DNA from: JAGLHV01 sp023143305 [NCBI: Clostridia bacterium]
GTDB taxonomy: Bacteria > CBDUZB01 > JAGLHV01
Length of the DNA: 18,075 nucleotides
NCBI GenBank assembly: GCA_030637025.1
Contig: DAOVVV010000042.1
Span: 1 to 18,075, forward strand
Direction: 5' to 3'
Notes under the pieces: model-generated
Databases searched by the model: none
What the model was told of the DNA's origin: nothing
Seen by the model: the letters and a program-made list of their open reading frames with translations, nothing else
Program-made: the position numbers and the translations under genes
Shown: one piece after another, positions 15,726-18,075 of the stretch
How positions within the stretch are numbered: position 1 is the stretch's first letter
Layout: every line of letters starts with the position of its first letter

Positions 15726-15799
15726 TCATGCTCGCAATGACAGACATCTTTTTTTGTCATTGCGAATCCGCCATTCCTTAGTGGCGGGTGAAGCAATCT
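15714..15799. repeat. 86-bp palindromic repeat, full copy
   Basis: Nested inverted repeats: outer arms AGATTGCTTC (15714-15723) and GAAGCAATCT (15790-15799), inner arms TCGCAATGACA (15732-15742) and TGTCATTGCGA (15755-15765), and a third small hairpin CCGCCA/TGGCGG (15768-15787). I recognise this ATTGCTTCG...CGCAATGAC type as a dispersed repeat seen in many genomes of uncultivated bacteria. One end interrupts the hepT frame; the other supplies the first bases after (and part of) the TAA stop of the GIY-YIG gene. Confidence 0.85.
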
Positions 15800-16086
15800 T
15801 ACAATCCTTCATATAAATCATCCCAACTTTTATTCCTATCATTGATTAAGTCGATTTTCTTCTGTCTTGAACCACCTTTAATCTGTTTTTCTCTTATAAT
15901 TGCATTTTCTATATCCTCAAAAATTTCATAGTATACTAATTTAACAATATTGTATCTTTTGGTAAAGCCATCAATCAACTTTGCCTTATGCTCATATGTT
16001 CTTTTTATTAAATTATTGGTAACCCCCGTATAAAGAACTGTATTGCCTTTGTTAGTCATTATATAAATATAATATTGTTTATTCAA
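15799..16086 (-). CDS. Small GIY-YIG nuclease-like protein
   Basis: A 95-aa single-domain GIY-YIG protein of the YhbQ/UPF0213-like group. The motif pair appears as YYIYIM (5-10) and VLYTG (17-21); Arg29 with His33 and Glu66 in IIREKQIKG fit the catalytic Arg, His and metal-binding Glu, followed by SRQKKIDLI. The size is usual for the group, whose members are poorly characterised DNA-processing proteins. The start is TTG at 16086, 9 nt after AAAGGGA; the first ATG (Met10) would cut into the GIY strand. The gene is sandwiched between two copies of the same palindromic repeat: the full one touches its stop codon and a half copy lies 17 bp upstream of its start. This arrangement resembles repeat-associated transposase (RAYT-like) units, so it may help move the repeats; that is inference. 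Confidence 0.85.
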   Translation of the reverse strand: MNKQYYIYIMTNKGNTVLYTGVTNNLIKRTYEHKAKLIDGFTKRYNIVKLVYYEIFEDIENAIIREKQIKGGSRQKKIDLINDRNKSWDDLYEGL

Positions 16087-16103
16087 AAAATTATTCCCTT
16101 TGG

Positions 16104-16132
16104 AGATTGCTTCGCTTCCGCTCGCAATGACG
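16104..16132. repeat. Half copy of the palindromic repeat
   Basis: AGATTGCTTCGC-TTC-CGCTCGCAATGAC matches the left half of the full copy at 15714-15742 in the same orientation, with differences limited to the middle three bases and the end. The short arms ATTGC/GCAAT still allow a small hairpin. It lies immediately before the ribosome site of the GIY-YIG gene. Confidence 0.8.
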
Positions 16133-16151
16133 AACCTTTTCAGTTTTATTT

Positions 16152-16157
16152 ATTATA
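16152..16157 (-). promoter_or_regulatory. Possible -10 box for the island genes
   Basis: A perfect TATAAT on the minus strand, about 66 nt upstream of the TTG start of the GIY-YIG gene and within the island end. No good -35 hexamer is at 16-18 nt. In AT-rich DNA this is weak evidence; it is the best candidate I see for transcription of the island genes from inside. Confidence 0.3.
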
Positions 16158-16184
16158 AAGATTATTTTGCTAATAATATGAGGG

Positions 16185-16257
16185 AAAAAGGTCTTTTCTT
16201 ATTTTTTTGGTTTTAAAAAATAACCGTAGCTTTTAGGGACGAATATGTCTTTGAATT
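16185..16257. repeat. Island-flanking direct repeat, copy 2 (in place at the dNTPase 3' end)
   Basis: Partner of 11134-11206, 72 of 73 bases identical. It covers the last 19 codons of the dNTPase gene plus 14 bp after the stop. Just outside both copies there is also a TAATAAT stretch (11111-11119 and 16171-16179), which may mean slightly longer, gapped homology. Confidence 0.9.
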
Positions 16258-17395
16258 GGTTATTAAAAAAATCATCGGTCATTCCGGCGATAAAATCAAC
16301 TATTATGCGCCTTTTATCCGTGTTTCTGCGATAATTGTCATCAATATCTTTCAAATAATGGCGATAAAAAGGAGACTCTTTGTTTTCACTTTTTAAATCG
16401 TGCAGAAATTTTTCAAATAATTGTCTAAACATATTCTCAATTTTAGGTGTTTCTTTTTTAATCTGCTCATTGGAATAAATATTGACCTTATTAAACTTTT
16501 TTAAATCCCTTAACGCCCTGAATATATCATGGCTAAAGGTTAAATAATCTTTATCGTAACTATTTTTAATTAAATCCAAAACCAGGGTATTTATTATTTT
16601 ATCATTGGTGTTTCCGATAATTCGTCTAATACTTTCGGGAATATCCTTTCTTTTTATTACCCTCAAGGTAATGGCATCCTCTATGTCTCTTCCAATATAA
16701 GCAATTACATCGGAAATTCTAACTACGCATCCCTCCAGTGTCATCGGAAAAATTTTTTTGCTGTATTTTTCATTAAGAAAACAATTAAAATATTCTTCTT
16801 CAAATTTTTTCCAGTCCTTTGCATAATTTGGCCTATATTCCTTACTTAACATCTCACCGTTATGCGTTAAAATACCATCTAAGACCTGCAAGGATAAATT
16901 CAATCCTTTTCCGTGTTGTTCCAACTCCATTAAAAATTTTACGCTCTGGGCATTATGCACAAAACAACCTATTTTTTCTTTCTCGCATATCTCATTTAAA
17001 ACTTTTTCCCCATCATGGCCGTAAGGAACATGCCCTAAATCATGACCCAGAGAAATAGCTTCAATTAAATCTTCGTTCAACTGTAACGACCTTCCTATTA
17101 CCCTCCCTATTTTAGAAACAAATTGTACATGCAAGACCCGGTGAGTAATGTGGTCATTTTCAAACAGATAAAAAACTTGTGTTTTATCAATATATCTGGA
17201 ATAAGCACGAGAATGAATAATTTTGTCTGTATCATGAAAAAAATTCGGACGAATATTCATTCGGTCAGAGATTTTTTCTTTTCCCGGAAACTTTCTTATT
17301 CCCTTTTTGCTCTTACAGGCATATTTAGCTAAAATTCTTCCTTCCCGATTTGCGTTATTTAGTACTATTTCTGAAAAAATTTTTTTGCTCCTCAT
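16199..17395 (-). CDS. dgt: HD-domain dNTP triphosphohydrolase (dGTPase-like)
   Basis: A 398-aa HD-superfamily enzyme of the dGTPase (Dgt) type, releasing triphosphate from deoxynucleoside triphosphates in the cytoplasm and so controlling the dNTP pool; some Dgt proteins also limit phages. The opening RPNFFHDTDKIIHSRAYSRY and KTQVFYL match the family start after a 45-residue N-terminal stretch. The metal ligands are His85 (ITHRVLHV), His118-Asp119 (GHDLGHVPYGHDGE) and Asp229 (VRISDVIAYIGRDIED); His122 and His127 are the helper histidines. The C-terminal helices are family-typical in length. The start is ATG with AAGGAG at 6 nt. Its 3' end is the integration point of the downstream island and is duplicated 5 kb away. 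Substrate preference cannot be told from the sequence. Confidence 0.9.
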   Translation of the reverse strand: MRSKKIFSEIVLNNANREGRILAKYACKSKKGIRKFPGKEKISDRMNIRPNFFHDTDKIIHSRAYSRYIDKTQVFYLFENDHITHRVLHVQFVSKIGRVIGRSLQLNEDLIEAISLGHDLGHVPYGHDGEKVLNEICEKEKIGCFVHNAQSVKFLMELEQHGKGLNLSLQVLDGILTHNGEMLSKEYRPNYAKDWKKFEEEYFNCFLNEKYSKKIFPMTLEGCVVRISDVIAYIGRDIEDAITLRVIKRKDIPESIRRIIGNTNDKIINTLVLDLIKNSYDKDYLTFSHDIFRALRDLKKFNKVNIYSNEQIKKETPKIENMFRQLFEKFLHDLKSENKESPFYRHYLKDIDDNYRRNTDKRRIIVDFIAGMTDDFFNNQFKDIFVPKSYGYFLKPKK

Positions 17396-17655
17396 TCTTT
17401 ACTCCTTAACAATTATAAAGTAATGTCAAAAATATTCAGTCTCTCCTCGGCGAAGCCTGGGTAATTCATTTATATCTGTAATAATTGCAATGCTTTTTGT
17501 TAAAAATACTTGTCCCCCCTTTTTCAACGGGGAAAAACTATTTTTTCAAACTCCCAACCCCCAAATTCCCGCCTTATCCGCCAGTCTGTAAGGCAGAGAG
17601 AACCCTTCTTATCCACCTAAAGCGGAGCGGGCAGGCTACTAAATTTAAACCAAAA

Positions 17656-17823
17656 AAAATAAGGGTGAAATATGTTTTGAACGATATAGCAAATTTTAGC
17701 AAAAATTAGCGTTAAAAAAATGAGCTTGTCTGAGCAAAGCGAGTTGCTCATTTTTAGCTTGTTTTTGCGTGCCCAAAGGGTAAAATTATGCGTCTAGAGA
17801 GAAACATATTTGACCTTTATTTT
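17656..17823. repeat. 168-bp imperfect palindrome with 22-bp terminal inverted repeats
   Basis: The ends, 17656-17677 and 17802-17823, are inverted copies matching at 20 of 22 positions (core AAATATGTTT). The centre carries AAAAATGAGC (17716-17725) against GCTCATTTTT (17746-17755). It could be a MITE-like element or a structured RNA. Confidence 0.6.
17731..17755 (+). terminator. Terminator-like hairpin inside the palindrome
   Basis: TGAGCAA (17731-17737) pairs with TTGCTCA (17744-17750) around AGCGAG, followed by TTTTT. On the minus strand an overlapping fold uses GAGC at 17722-17725 and ends in seven T. No gene directly upstream on the plus strand needs it, so it may belong to the repeat. 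Confidence 0.4.
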
Positions 17824-18075
17824 CCTTGTTCCAAATCCTGACTCATAAATATCCTGTCACAAATAGTTATAAATCCCCCTAACCCTTTTTTTCAAAGAGG
17901 GAAATTATTTGTCATCTTTTTTCATGCTTTATTTGACATTATCAATTATACTGACTTCTCCCCATAGCAAGCGTTCTCAACTCAATACCATGTACTTTAT
18001 GATTTTTTATTTTAAACTTCAAAATAATTTATTAGACAGGAATGTATATCTTTTTTAAAAAAATCCCTGACTTCC

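Larger units (their letters stand above)
17396..18075. other. 680-bp non-coding region with repeats
   Basis: No credible gene: the open frame at 17485-17709 runs through repeat-like DNA and has neither ribosome site nor family resemblance. Contents: a GCCTTA/TAAGGC small hairpin (17571-17594); two related C-rich/G-rich stretches, CCCCCCTTTTTCAACGGGG at 17514-17532 and a similar one at 17874-17901, of a kind often dispersed in genomes; and the large palindrome at 17656-17823. The dNTPase promoter should be near 17400-17440 but only an isolated TATAAT is visible. Confidence 0.5.

Noticed and set aside
17404-17440. TTGACA and TATAAT before the dNTPase gene as a promoter
   Set aside because: The two hexamers are only 6 nt apart, so they cannot act together, and a start from that TATAAT would leave almost no leader before the ribosome site.
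17485-17709. 74-codon plus-strand open frame in the gene-free end region
   Set aside because: It crosses repeat-like C-rich DNA and the palindrome end, has no ribosome site, and its composition is not protein-like.
1-18075. tRNA, rRNA or CRISPR array
   Set aside because: No cloverleaf-like T-loop sequence, no rRNA motifs and no regularly spaced repeats were seen; the repeats found are palindromes or a single long direct pair.

Overview
The window is AT-rich (about one third GC by eye) and bacterial. A TonB-dependent outer-membrane receptor shows that the host is diderm. The gene mix (GH65 phosphorylase next to a GT4 glycosyltransferase, a zinc-ribbon RDD protein, a DUF6485-like cysteine protein, a homocitrate-synthase-type enzyme) and a palindromic repeat of the ATTGCTTCG...CGCAATGAC type suggest an uncultivated, probably anaerobic lineage such as Omnitrophota or a similar candidate phylum. 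That placement is inference, not demonstrated.

Layout. 1-2920 (minus): a two-gene uptake unit, a periplasmic ABC_sub_bind-type binding protein followed by a TonB-dependent receptor, with a good sigma70-type promoter upstream and a terminator hairpin downstream. 2921-3771: mostly non-coding, holding a small cysteine-rich gene and three copies of a degenerate regulatory or repeat motif. 3772-7312 (plus): a GH65 disaccharide phosphorylase and a GT4 glycosyltransferase 16 bp apart. 7360-11133 (minus): NAD synthetase, then (upstream) a homocitrate/Re-citrate synthase-type enzyme and an RDD membrane protein, the last two preceded by a perfect TTGACA-N17-TATAAT promoter. 11134-16257: an inserted island. 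16199-17395 (minus): an HD-type dNTP triphosphohydrolase. 17396-18075: non-coding, with repeats and a 168-bp imperfect palindrome.

The island is the main discovery. A 73-bp direct repeat with one mismatch (11134-11206 and 16185-16257) brackets about 5 kb. The second copy is the genuine 3' end of the dNTPase gene; the first is a detached copy of that 3' end lying downstream. This is the signature of an element inserted into the 3' end of a gene with regeneration of the reading frame. The cargo, all on the minus strand, is a TTG-started GIY-YIG nuclease abutted by copies of a palindromic repeat, a HepT (DUF86) gene that lost its N-terminus at one of those repeats, and a tightly coupled pair: a SIR2-family predicted NADase (335 aa) whose last codons contain the Shine-Dalgarno sequence of a 1062-aa, P-loop-free, probably helical-repeat protein. 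The pair looks like a split NADase-effector plus sensor anti-phage module, comparable in logic to single-chain SIR2 defence proteins such as DSR2. No integrase is present.

A second notable point is the glutamine-type NAD synthetase: its nitrilase-like glutaminase domain carries Gly145 where the catalytic cysteine should be, while the ammonia-using synthetase domain looks intact.
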